Assembly: GCF_025847275.1 (NCBI RefSeq)
Contig: NZ_JAOZEV010000024.1
Coordinates: 1-36,189 of the forward strand
DNA from: Flavobacterium frigoritolerans
GTDB taxonomy: Bacteria; Bacteroidota; Bacteroidia; Flavobacteriales; Flavobacteriaceae
DNA: 36,189 bases
Direction: 5' to 3'
Under the pieces are notes generated by a model. It did not search any database. It was given only the letters and a program-made list of their open reading frames with translations, and was not told where the DNA came from. The translations under genes were made by a program, and so were the position numbers. Positions 1-7,500 of the stretch are shown in pieces (position 1 is the stretch's first letter; each line of letters begins with the position of its first letter).

Positions 1-40
1 ACGTAATACGCCCGAATGCGTCTAGGAATTTTCAGCATTT
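1..40 (-). CDS. Possible start of a further island gene, cut by the window edge
   Basis: On the minus strand an ATG at 40-38 opens a frame that stays open to position 1 and reads MLKIPRRIRAYY. It lies 13 bp downstream of the stop of the preceding minus-strand gene and has the same orientation as the three genes before it, which is why it is listed. Only 13 codons are visible, so no family can be named and a chance ORF is possible. Confidence 0.3.
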
Positions 41-53
41 GCTGGAGGTATTT

Positions 54-263
54 TTATGCTTTACTTTTTTTCTTGAATTGTGTAGCAAGTAACTTTTCGG
101 TAACACTTTCTAGTGTCCAGTTATCTAATGCATTTGATTTTTTAGCTTTTTTAGATAACGGCTTTCCAAATTCTTTATCAATACACAGGGCTAATTCTTT
201 CAGTTCCTCAGAGGAAAGAAAGATTTTAGCATTGTTGAATATTGATAATACTTTTGGATTCAT
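54..263 (-). CDS. Small hypothetical protein of an integrative element
   Basis: A 69-residue hydrophilic protein with a Lys-rich C-terminus (ends in KKKSKA) and no signal peptide or membrane segment. I do not recognise a family. It follows the 85-residue gene on the same strand with only a 5-bp gap, so the small minus-strand genes from 732 down to 54 look co-transcribed. Their size, tight packing and position opposite a repressor-like gene resemble the early region of a prophage or integrative element; that is inference from layout. Lys/Phe-rich codon use does not stand out from its neighbours. Confidence 0.6.
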   Translation of the reverse strand: MNPKVLSIFNNAKIFLSSEELKELALCIDKEFGKPLSKKAKKSNALDNWTLESVTEKLLATQFKKKSKA

Positions 264-268
264 TAGAA

Positions 269-526
269 TTATTTTTTAGATAACTTTTTGCGTTTAAGTG
301 CCATTGCTTTTTTAGCTTTAATAGTTTTATTTACCAATTGCATTATTGCTAATTCGACCTTTTCATTTTCACGAAAACCGTTTGCAATCATGCGAATGCT
401 GTCTACTGAAAAGCTTTTTCCTTTTTCATTTTTGATTCCTAATTTTTGCAAATAAGGCATCACTTTCGGTGTGTATTGACAACCTAATATTTCAATCAAT
501 AGCCTTTTTTCTTTTTTAGAAATCAT
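269..526 (-). CDS. Small basic hypothetical protein, phage/mobile-element type
   Basis: An 85-residue basic protein that starts MISKKEKRLLIEILG and ends in a Lys/Arg-rich tail (KRKKLSKK). The pattern of a short helix, a K/R-rich turn and a segment around residues 40-50 that reads SFSVDSIRMIANG suggests a small DNA-binding fold. From memory, similar proteins occur beside repressors in Flavobacterium prophages, but I cannot confirm that here. Its ATG overlaps the stop of the upstream 69-residue gene by 4 bp (523-526), which implies translational coupling. No specific function is assigned. Confidence 0.65.
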   Translation of the reverse strand: MISKKEKRLLIEILGCQYTPKVMPYLQKLGIKNEKGKSFSVDSIRMIANGFRENEKVELAIMQLVNKTIKAKKAMALKRKKLSKK

Positions 527-732
527 ATCTCTAGTTGTATTTGATAATTAAAGTTCTTTTGCAATTCTAGTATATCCTTGTTTTGTAAATCATCATCGAA
601 AGGCACATAAATGGTTTTCAAATTAGAATTATACCTAACTCCCACTTTACCAATCTTTTGATGCAAACGATAACGTCTGTTTTCTTTTGCAGTTCTTATG
701 GATTTCCGTAAAACTTGGCACTCGTTTTGCAT
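523..732 (-). CDS. Small basic hypothetical protein, first gene of the divergent minus-strand operon
   Basis: A 69-residue protein with a strongly basic first half (KSIRTAKENRRYRLHQKIGK) and a more acidic second half (DDDLQNKD). It has no signal peptide or membrane helix. It is the promoter-proximal gene of the minus-strand set and is transcribed away from the repressor-like gene at 895, with the shared control region at 733-894 between them. Nucleic-acid binding is plausible from the basic N-terminal half but is not shown. I do not recognise the family. Confidence 0.6.
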   Translation of the reverse strand: MQNECQVLRKSIRTAKENRRYRLHQKIGKVGVRYNSNLKTIYVPFDDDLQNKDILELQKNFNYQIQLEI

Positions 733-773
733 TACTTTTACTTATTAAGATTCCTACAAAAGATTAAAAACTT

Positions 774-799
774 TTGCAATGCGCATTTTACTATATTTG
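774..799 (+). promoter_or_regulatory. Candidate promoter of the repressor-like gene, with an embedded palindromic operator
   Basis: TATATTTG at 792-799 matches the Bacteroidetes -7 box TAnnTTTG, and a TTG lies at 774-776. The spacer is 15 nt, shorter than the usual 17-23, so the -33 assignment is doubtful. A perfect 10-bp palindrome, AATGCGCATT (778-787), fills the spacer. A repressor bound there would cover the promoter, which fits autoregulation by the product of 895. Confidence 0.4.
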
Positions 800-894
800 C
801 AGTTATATGTTTTTTGAACATCAGTAACGCATCTGTTATGTTTTATCACAACAAATATAAACAAATTTCTTTATCATAAACAAATATCCTTACA

Positions 895-1299
895 ATGAAC
901 GGTAATTTTTTAAAAGAAAAGCTACAACTTATTGATGTTCAATTTGTTGAACTATCAAAAATTTTAAAAATAACTCCTCAAAGTTTGAACAGTAGATTCA
1001 AAACAAAGGATGTTACTATTAGTTTTTTAATAGAATTATGCGAAGCTGTAAAGAAAAGTCCTTATTACTTTATTAAAGGAAGTGAATACGAAAGATATTT
1101 TACTTTAGACGAAAGCGTCTTAAAAGAAGATGTTCCTGTGGAAGGAGCTACAGCCATTTCAGATAAAATCCGTCTATTGGAAGAACAAAATGACTTACTA
1201 AAAGAGAATCTAAATCTTTATAAAGACAGATGTGAAATATATAAAGATGAAATTGCAGAACTAAGAGGAAATACACCAGATAGAAGTCAGACCGCATAG
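895..1299 (+). CDS. Helix-turn-helix repressor-like protein with C-terminal coiled coil
   Basis: A 134-residue protein. Residues about 16-50 form an XRE/CI-like helix-turn-helix (FVELSKILKITPQSLNSRF), where a helix, a tight turn and a recognition helix can be read. A Pro/Glu linker (about 78-90) leads to a probable coiled coil at about 91-124 with heptad leucines, suggesting dimerisation. It is divergent from the small genes at 54-732, and a palindrome sits inside the intervening promoter. This is the usual layout of a lysogeny or maintenance switch in a mobile element. It could be autorepressing and also repress the minus-strand operon. No peptidase domain of the LexA/CI type is present, so induction by self-cleavage is unlikely. 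Confidence 0.7.
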   Translation: MNGNFLKEKLQLIDVQFVELSKILKITPQSLNSRFKTKDVTISFLIELCEAVKKSPYYFIKGSEYERYFTLDESVLKEDVPVEGATAISDKIRLLEEQNDLLKENLNLYKDRCEIYKDEIAELRGNTPDRSQTA

Positions 1300-1312
1300 A
1301 ACAACTATGCGG
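1292..1312 (+). terminator. Hairpin over the stop codon of the HTH gene
   Basis: CCGCATAG (1292-1299) and CTATGCGG (1305-1312) are perfect complements around a 5-nt loop. The left arm includes the TAG stop. No T-run follows, so it may be an mRNA 3' stabiliser or a weak terminator rather than a canonical intrinsic one. Confidence 0.4.
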
Positions 1313-1515
1313 ATAGTTTGAAACACCAGCACAACATTAAGAATACCTCTTAAAACATCAAAACTCTCAAAAGCTTTGAATAATAATGAGCATAACAAAT
1401 ACCGTATAATCTAATTTCAGTAATTTACAATAAATAGCATCTCAATAATATTTTACTAATTGCTTGAAAAGCAAACTACATTATAAAAATTTTAAAATAA
1501 TTACTTTCCGAACCT

Positions 1516-2067
1516 ATGTCAAAAAAAAAGGAAAAAGCCAAGATTGAAAAGGAGTGGACAGATTTTAGAAATGCTGTATATGAAACTAAATCTAAGAGTC
1601 AGGATGATTTTGAAAAATACATCAACCTTATAGCATCAGGAGGGTTAGGTTTAACAATAGCCTTTTTTGACAAAATAGTACAAATAGATATCGCTATTTA
1701 TCTCTTTATAATTGTACTAGGATGGTTTTTATTAGCACTAACATTACTATTAAACTTAATATCTCACTTCAAATCGGTAAAATACAATGAATTGACAATA
1801 TTAGAAATTAATGACAAAGAATATGAAAAGGTTTTTATCAATGTTGAGAAAAGGAATAGAATAATCAACAGACTAAATGGAATATCACTTATTTCATTAA
1901 TCACTGGTGTTTTATTGATAATAATATTTGTAACAATTAATATATATAAAATGAATAGTAACAAACCAAATCCAAACCAACAACCAAAACCCTCAACAGA
2001 GGAAAAATTAGGAAGAACAACTCCCCCTCCTCCCAACAAACCTTCAACTAACCCTCAAAGACAATAA
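1516..2067 (+). CDS. Small multi-pass membrane protein with proline-rich tail, island boundary cargo
   Basis: A 183-residue protein. The charged N-terminus (about 1-33) is followed by a weakly hydrophobic glycine-rich stretch (36-52), a strong membrane helix (about 58-83), a charged loop (84-118) and a second strong helix (about 121-143). It ends in a 40-residue Pro/Asn/Gln-rich tail with PPPP at about 170-173. There is no signal peptide, so inner-membrane insertion is expected. A 51-residue gene starts 5 bp after its stop, and together they are the last genes before the tRNA attachment scar. I do not recognise the family. Phage-defence or exclusion functions are common at such positions, but nothing in the sequence proves one. 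Confidence 0.7.
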   Translation: MSKKKEKAKIEKEWTDFRNAVYETKSKSQDDFEKYINLIASGGLGLTIAFFDKIVQIDIAIYLFIIVLGWFLLALTLLLNLISHFKSVKYNELTILEINDKEYEKVFINVEKRNRIINRLNGISLISLITGVLLIIIFVTINIYKMNSNKPNPNQQPKPSTEEKLGRTTPPPPNKPSTNPQRQ

Positions 2068-2072
2068 TCAAC

Positions 2073-2228
2073 ATGAGTGATGAGAAAAAAAACAAAAAAG
2101 GCTTTATAATAGAGAGCAAAACCAATACAACCTCAAAAATTAAAGCTGTTGCGCTAGCAAGGCAAATCCCTACACCTACAAGCTCATTAAAACCAAAAAC
2201 TGAAGCAAAACCTAAAGAAGAGAATTAA
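2073..2228 (+). CDS. 51-residue hydrophilic protein paired with the membrane protein
   Basis: ATG at 2073 opens a 51-codon frame to TAA at 2226-2228. The product is Lys-rich (starts MSDEKKNKKGFIIESKTN) with a Pro/Thr/Lys tail ending in KPKEEN. It has no membrane segment. The 5-bp gap to the preceding gene and the shared Pro-rich tail character argue that it is a real second gene of a two-gene operon. A weak hairpin-T-run follows at 2241-2266. The function is unknown. It is small enough that automated gene calling may omit it. Confidence 0.55.
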   Translation: MSDEKKNKKGFIIESKTNTTSKIKAVALARQIPTPTSSLKPKTEAKPKEEN

Positions 2229-2240
2229 TCCAAGAATACG

Positions 2241-2266
2241 AAATCGCATACGATTTATATTTTTTT
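2241..2266 (+). terminator. Weak terminator of the island boundary operon
   Basis: AAATCG (2241-2246), a CATA loop and CGATTT (2251-2256) form a 6-bp stem. A run of seven T follows three bases later. It sits 12 bp after the stop of the 51-residue ORF. Confidence 0.5.
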
Positions 2267-2320
2267 CATAATAAAGGGCATTGTGAGTAGCAATAAACAA
2301 AGGGTTTAAAAAATCTATTT

Positions 2321-2369
2321 CAGATTCATAACCCTGAGGTCCCGAGTTCAAATCTCGGTCTCGCTACCA
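2321..2369 (+). repeat. 3' half of a tRNA (CAT anticodon loop to CCA): attachment-site scar
   Basis: From the anticodon loop (TTCATAA, 2325-2331) the sequence continues as a correct tRNA. It has the 3' anticodon stem CCCTG, variable loop AGGTC, T stem CCGAG / CTCGG around TTCAAAT (2342-2358), acceptor strand TCTCGCT (2359-2365), A73 and an encoded CCA (2367-2369). No D arm, 5' acceptor strand or matching 5' anticodon stem lies upstream, so this is not a functional tRNA. Such a fragment is what tyrosine-recombinase integration into a tRNA gene leaves at the distal end of the element, with the intact gene (Met or Ile2, CAT) expected at the other end beyond position 1. Confidence 0.8.
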
Positions 2370-2374
2370 AAACA

Positions 2375-2407
2375 AACCCTTAAACAACAATTGTTTAAGG
2401 GTTTTTT
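2375..2407 (+). terminator. Terminator carried with the tRNA 3' fragment
   Basis: Perfect 13-bp stem AACCCTTAAACAA (2375-2387) with TTGTTTAAGGGTT (2391-2403), loop CAA, followed by T residues. It sits six bases after the CCA end. It is the terminator of the original tRNA gene, and a decayed copy recurs at 3050-3082. Confidence 0.85.
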
Positions 2408-2743
2408 ATTGGAGTTTTGTATTCTAAATATTGACTTAGAATCTTTCGTAAGATAAATTTGAGTGAAAAAATATGTATCCTGAATAGAAAACTCTTTTTT
2501 TGATATGGAGCAAAAAACATAGCACGAAACAAAAAAATCATATCAATACAGCTTTATTATGACTTTCTGCATAATGCATATAATAGTTTAAGTTCAAAAA
2601 ATTAAATATTTTTGCCAAGCTTTTGGTATCATTTAAAACAACATAAAGAATAACATTTTATCTGATTATTTAAAAACACAAAAAACAACGGCGAGAACTG
2701 CTGTTAAAAAAGCATTTTGCAAACGAAGTAATTTACAAACAAC

Positions 2744-3001
2744 ATGGATATAGTCAAATTTAAAATCACATCAAAAACGATAAAAGTAGAAGTACGTAAT
2801 TCGAATAATTATGTTTTTAATTTTAATACTGCCTTAGAGATTGAAAAAGAAGACAAAGAGGTTTTATTAAGACTATATAATGCATTAGACCTTCTTTTTA
2901 AGAAAGAAAACGCTAGCGAAATAAAAAACTATGTTTCGCCCAACCAAACCAATATACTTGACCAGATTTCTGCTATTGACAATTTAGGAGAAGACAAATA
3001 A
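2744..3001 (+). CDS. Hypothetical protein stranded between two tRNA attachment scars
   Basis: An 85-residue protein with alternating hydrophobic residues in its first half (VKFKITSKTIKVEV, about 4-17), which suggests beta strands. A helical, Leu-rich segment follows (LLRLYNALDLLFKKE, about 40-54). It has no signal peptide or membrane helix. I do not recognise it. It lies between the tRNA scar at 2321-2369 and the decayed scar at 3034-3045, so it is probably what remains of an older integrated element. Its frame is intact, which may mean it is retained for a function or that the insertion is not old. Confidence 0.6.
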   Translation: MDIVKFKITSKTIKVEVRNSNNYVFNFNTALEIEKEDKEVLLRLYNALDLLFKKENASEIKNYVSPNQTNILDQISAIDNLGEDK

Positions 3002-3033
3002 GTCGATTAAAAATTCGATAGAGAGAATACGTT

Positions 3034-3045
3034 GTCTCGTTACCA
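3034..3045 (+). repeat. Second, decayed tRNA acceptor-end scar
   Basis: GTCTCGTTACCA repeats the last 12 bases of the tRNA fragment at 2358-2369 (GTCTCGCTACCA) with one change. As in the first copy, it is followed within about five bases by the AAACCCTTA...TAAGGGTTT terminator. Sequence upstream of it has lost tRNA identity. It is read as the distal attachment scar of an earlier integration at the same tRNA gene. Confidence 0.65.
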
Positions 3046-3049
3046 AATC

Positions 3050-3082
3050 AAACCCTTATGCAGTTATTGTTTAAGGGTTTTT
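3050..3082 (+). terminator. Decayed second copy of the tRNA terminator
   Basis: AAACCCTTA (3050-3058) pairs perfectly with TAAGGGTTT (3072-3080) and T residues follow. Compared with 2375-2407, the distal half of the stem has mutated and the loop has widened to 13 nt. Confidence 0.75.
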
Positions 3083-3195
3083 CATTAGAACCTTTAAAGA
3101 ACACTATTTTAAATCTTCTAAAAACATTAAATCCATACTATCATACCTATATAAACTTGGTAAAATTAGATCGACTCATTAAGGTATATAATTAT

Positions 3196-3203
3196 TACTT
3201 TTG
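3196..3203 (+). promoter_or_regulatory. Candidate -7 box for the bestrophin gene
   Basis: TACTTTTG matches TAnnTTTG and lies 24 bp before the ATG at 3228. No TTG is found at the right distance upstream, so only the -7 element is supported. Confidence 0.4.
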
Positions 3204-3227
3204 TAGTAACGAAATTAATTTCTCCTA

Positions 3228-4145
3228 ATGATTATAAAGAAAAAAGGCAATTGGTTTAAAATGTTGTTTGAATGGAATGGCTCCGTTTTACCTCAACTTA
3301 TGCCAAGACTAATTCTATTGTTATTATTTTCGATAGTAGTTGTCTATTTCAAACCTTTTTTATTAGAACACAATCTGCATATTAATCCAGCCATATTTAC
3401 TTTATTTGGGATAGCGCTTGCTATCTTTTTAGGTTTTCGTAATAGTGTAAGTTATGATAGGTTCTGGGAAGGAAGAAAACTATGGGGAGCTTTACTCAAT
3501 GACACCAGATCGCTAGCCCGACAAAGCCATTCGTTAATAGATAGTTCCGACTATGATGAAAAACGTGAAGAATTCATCAATTTACTTATTGCTTTTGTTT
3601 ATTCCTTAAAACACCAACTTAGACATACTGATGCCAGCAATGACATAAATCGTCTTGTTTCTAAGGATTTTGCAAACACCTTAAAAGAAGTTCATTTTAA
3701 ACCTATCATCCTTTTGAGAGAATTAGGAAATTGGGTGAAAACGGCAAAAAAGGAAGGTAAACTAGATGGTATGTCTCAATTAGCTTTTGAAGAAAATCTA
3801 AATAAACTTTCAGATATAGTTGGAGGCTGCGAAAGGATTGCTAGTACTCCCATTCCATATACCTACAGTGTATTATTACATCGAACGGTTTATATCTACT
3901 GTTTTATGCTTCCTTTTGGTTTTGTAGAAACATTAGGCTGGATAACTCCTTTTGCCATAGTTTTTATAGCCTATACATTTGTAGCTCTAGAAGCAATTGC
4001 AGATGAGCTCGAAGATCCTTTTGGATTACAACCTAATGATTTGGCTCTGGATACCATGTCGCAAATGATAGAAAATACGCTATTGGAATTAAACGATAAA
4101 AAGATAACTCCACAAAATAATTCCAAATATTATTATATTACCTAA
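3228..4145 (+). CDS. Bestrophin-family (UPF0187/YneE-like) chloride channel protein
   Basis: A 305-residue membrane protein, the usual length for bacterial bestrophins, which form pentameric anion channels in the inner membrane. Supporting motifs are the first hydrophobic hairpin (about 26-70), the conserved RNSVSYDRFWEGRKLWG stretch (71-87), the IPIP-like TPIPYTYSVLLHR segment (207-219) entering the last membrane helices (about 219-255), and the ELEDPFG motif (260-266). The start was chosen at the first ATG, 24 bp downstream of a TAnnTTTG box. It is the first backbone gene after the island scars. Bacterial physiology of this family is poorly known; the channel role is transferred from the family. 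Confidence 0.9.
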   Translation: MIIKKKGNWFKMLFEWNGSVLPQLMPRLILLLLFSIVVVYFKPFLLEHNLHINPAIFTLFGIALAIFLGFRNSVSYDRFWEGRKLWGALLNDTRSLARQSHSLIDSSDYDEKREEFINLLIAFVYSLKHQLRHTDASNDINRLVSKDFANTLKEVHFKPIILLRELGNWVKTAKKEGKLDGMSQLAFEENLNKLSDIVGGCERIASTPIPYTYSVLLHRTVYIYCFMLPFGFVETLGWITPFAIVFIAYTFVALEAIADELEDPFGLQPNDLALDTMSQMIENTLLELNDKKITPQNNSKYYYIT

Positions 4146-4506
4146 CAGCAAGTATTTAATCCTCAACTAAAAAATCATTTTCGTTAGTTAATAAAGAAAG
4201 TAGCAAAATCCTACATGGTTTTACGCTGCCTTACGTTTTCCATATATTTTTACCACAAAAAACAAGAATCACTCCATAAAACCACCAATACATTAACGCT
4301 AAAGCGAATTTTTTAACATTAAACAAGATAATATACCATTATTTAATGTTAATATAATATAAATGTGCCACAATTCACTACTGTACTTTTATCAAAAAAA
4401 ATATTTAGCCTAAGATTAAGACCACGACATAAAATCAATTTCCATTTTTAAAAATAGAGAATGACACTACTGAATCTAAGCTAACTACAAATTAATCCTA
4501 TTTTTT
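4146..4506. other. Non-coding stretch before the metalloprotease gene
   Basis: No ORF of note. It contains a small CGCT-AA-AGCG hairpin followed by TTTTTT (about 4297-4312), which could terminate the bestrophin transcript. It also has an 11-bp perfect inverted repeat, TTAACATTAAA (4313-4323) with TTTAATGTTAA (4342-4352). A near-match to a -7 box, TACTTTTA, lies at about 4384-4391, and a long AT-rich leader follows to 4507. Confidence 0.5.
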
Positions 4507-7500
4507 ATGAAAAAAAATTACTTAGTTATTCTGTTTTTCTTGGGCTGCGCATTAAACGCTTCTGCACAAACCATTATGGGGTGTGGAACCCAACTATCCC
4601 AAAAAGAGCAAGATTTATTTAGACAATCTTTGCCTAAAATCGAAACTGCAAAAAAAGCAGGATTAACCAAGAGAAAAGATGCTGCTCCTTATATCATACC
4701 TGTAGTATTTCATATCTTAAATGATGGATCTAATATTGGAAAAACATTTACCAAAGCCCAGATGCAAAGTCGCATTAATGATGCAATCGATGTTTGCAAC
4801 AAAGATTTTAATGGTTTATATCCTGCATACAATACTGTAGACCCGCGTTTTGAAGCAGTAAAAAGCAAAATGAACATCCAATTTGTTCTAGCTACTGTAG
4901 ATCCAGACGGTAATTTACTAGAAACTCCCGGAATGAATTGGCATCCAGATGCACATATTGTCGACGGATATGATTCTAAAATATACAATTATATGTACTA
5001 TGGGAAAAACGGGAAATATTATCTAGATATAGTTGTCGTAGATGAACCTAACCCATCTGATGGCGTTTATGGTTCTGGCCATGCTTTTTTACCTGTTCAA
5101 GATGTTGTGCCGCACGTAACTTATAATCATAGATATATAGGTACTACAGGAGGATCTGATGCTAGTTTTCAATTTGCTAAAGAAATGTCGCACGAGTTTG
5201 GTCATTATTTTGGGCTTCAACATACGTTCCAAAATGGCTGTGACCCAATAAATGATGGTATGGCCGATACTCCCCCAACAACTCAGGGATTTGGTTGTAA
5301 TTTATCCGCAGTAAATAGTTGTGGTGTTATTGCTAATTATCAAAATTTAATGGACTATAATGTAGATTGTCAATCTATGTTTACCAAAGATCAAACTAAT
5401 GCAATGACCTATTGGCTAGATGATATGGCTGTAGCCAAATATCCAAGAGGCTTTTTGTGGCAAAACAGTAATTTAGCTTCTGTAGGCGTTATTAGTACAG
5501 CTCCAATAGCCCAATTTACAGCAAGTACAACTGCTATTTGCAATAATAAAAGCATAACCTTTAAAGATGTTTCACTTGGGTTGCCTACTTCCAGAACATG
5601 GACTTTTGCCGGAGGTTCTCCAGCTACATCTACAACAGCAAACCCAACTGTTACCTATGCAACTCCAGGAATTTATACTGTTTCCCTAACCGCAACTAAT
5701 GCATTAGGAAATGATACTAAAACCATCACTAGTTATATAAAAGTTGATCAAAAATCTACTATAAACTTAACTGAGAATTTTTCAGGCGCATTTCCTCCAG
5801 ACGGATGGTCTATTACAAATCCAGATGCCGGTTTAGGGTGGGAAAAACGTAAAGATGTTGGCAATGGAGATTCAGCATGTATGATTATGAATAATGCCGA
5901 TAATGCTGTCGTTGGCGAACTGGATTACATACAACTTCCTTATTATAATTTTACAAATGGAGTAAATAGCCAACTCTTTTTTGATGTCGCTTATACAAAA
6001 TTTGATGATATAAGTCCAGACGTTCTTGAGGTAGAAGTTTCTACAGATTGTGGCGCAAATTGGACATCAGTGTATTCTAAAACCCATACTGATCTTCAGA
6101 CTACAACCACTCCTATAACGCTACCTAATAATTGGATTCCAAATACTGCTGAAAATTGGAGAAAAGAAATCATTGATCTTGGTTCATACATCGGTAATCC
6201 AAATGTTACCATTCGTTTTAAAAACAAATCAGGTTACGGAACCCGCATTTGGATAGATAATGTAAATGTAGCTATTACTCAAAGCGCTACTCCTATATCT
6301 GATTTTTCTACTGCCGTTACCAAAACAAATTGTGCAAGTTTGGTTGTTCCTTTTAAAGATACCTCAACAGGAAACCCAACAACTTGGTTGTGGTCTTTTC
6401 CAGGCGGAACTCCAACAACCTCAACAGCACAAAATCCAATAGTGGCATATAATACAAACGGGACTTATACTGTTTCTTTAACAACTACAAATCCATCTGG
6501 TACAGGAACTTCTGTAACCAAATCAAACTTTATTACAGTAGTTACCCCAACAAATACCTCTTATACAGAAAGTTTTGAAGGAACTTTTCCTCCAGCAGGT
6601 TGGGAAATCACTAATTTAAATAATAATTTAACGTGGGAAAAAAGTACTGTTGCTGGCAGAAATTCTTCCTCTTGTATGATTATAAATAATGCCGATAATG
6701 CTGCAGGAGATATAGATGAAATTACACTACATCCTCTAAACTTATCTGTTGGAGCAACCGATTTCTCTTTTGATATTGCTTATGCAAAATTTGATGCAGA
6801 TAGCCCAGATCTTCTAAATGTTTTAATTTCTAAAGATTGCGGAGTTACTTGGACAAATTTATATTCAAAAACACATACAGTATTAGAAACCGCCACAAGT
6901 ACAGATCCTAACAACTGGGTACCAACATCGGATTCTGACTGGAGAACTGAAAGAATATCATTAGCTGCATTTAAAGGAAATTCTAATGTCCTGATTAAAT
7001 TTGTAAATACATCTGGTTACGGAGCAAGAATTTGGATTGATAATTTAAAATTTACTTTTGATAGTAAAGAGAAACCATATTCTGATTTCAATATTACAAG
7101 TTCTATGATTTGTAGTGATTTGCCAGTACAGTTCTCAGATGCTTCTTTTGGCGAGCCAACTTCATGGTTATGGTCTTTCTCAGGAGGAACACCAGCAACT
7201 TCTACAAGCAAAAACCCATCTGTAATATATAACATCCCAGGCAATTACGACGTTACTTTAGTAACTACCAATGCTTTTGGCCAAGGAACAACCATGTCAA
7301 AAACAAACGCAGTAACAATAAAAGGCAAAAATACTTTACCAGTTACTGAGAACTTTAATGATGCTTTCCCGCAACAAGATTGGCAAGTTCTAAATCTAGA
7401 TGCAGATCCTATTACATGGGAAAAACGTACCGATGTAGGAAAAGGAGATTCATCTTGTTTAGTGATAAATAATGCCGATGCTCCCACAGGAATGGTTGAT

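Larger units (their letters stand above)
2229..2743. other. Non-coding stretch spanning the island boundary
   Basis: No convincing gene lies between the 51-residue ORF and the 85-residue ORF at 2744. The stretch holds a weak terminator (2241-2266), a 3' half-tRNA attachment scar (2321-2369) and that tRNA's terminator (2375-2407). From 2408 to 2743 there is AT-rich sequence in which I see nothing further. Confidence 0.7.

Noticed and set aside
2285..2369. A complete tRNA gene ending at 2369
   Set aside because: Only the half from the anticodon loop to CCA folds. The upstream AGCAATA looks faintly like an acceptor strand, but there is no D arm and the 5' anticodon stem does not pair, so it is a scar, not a gene.
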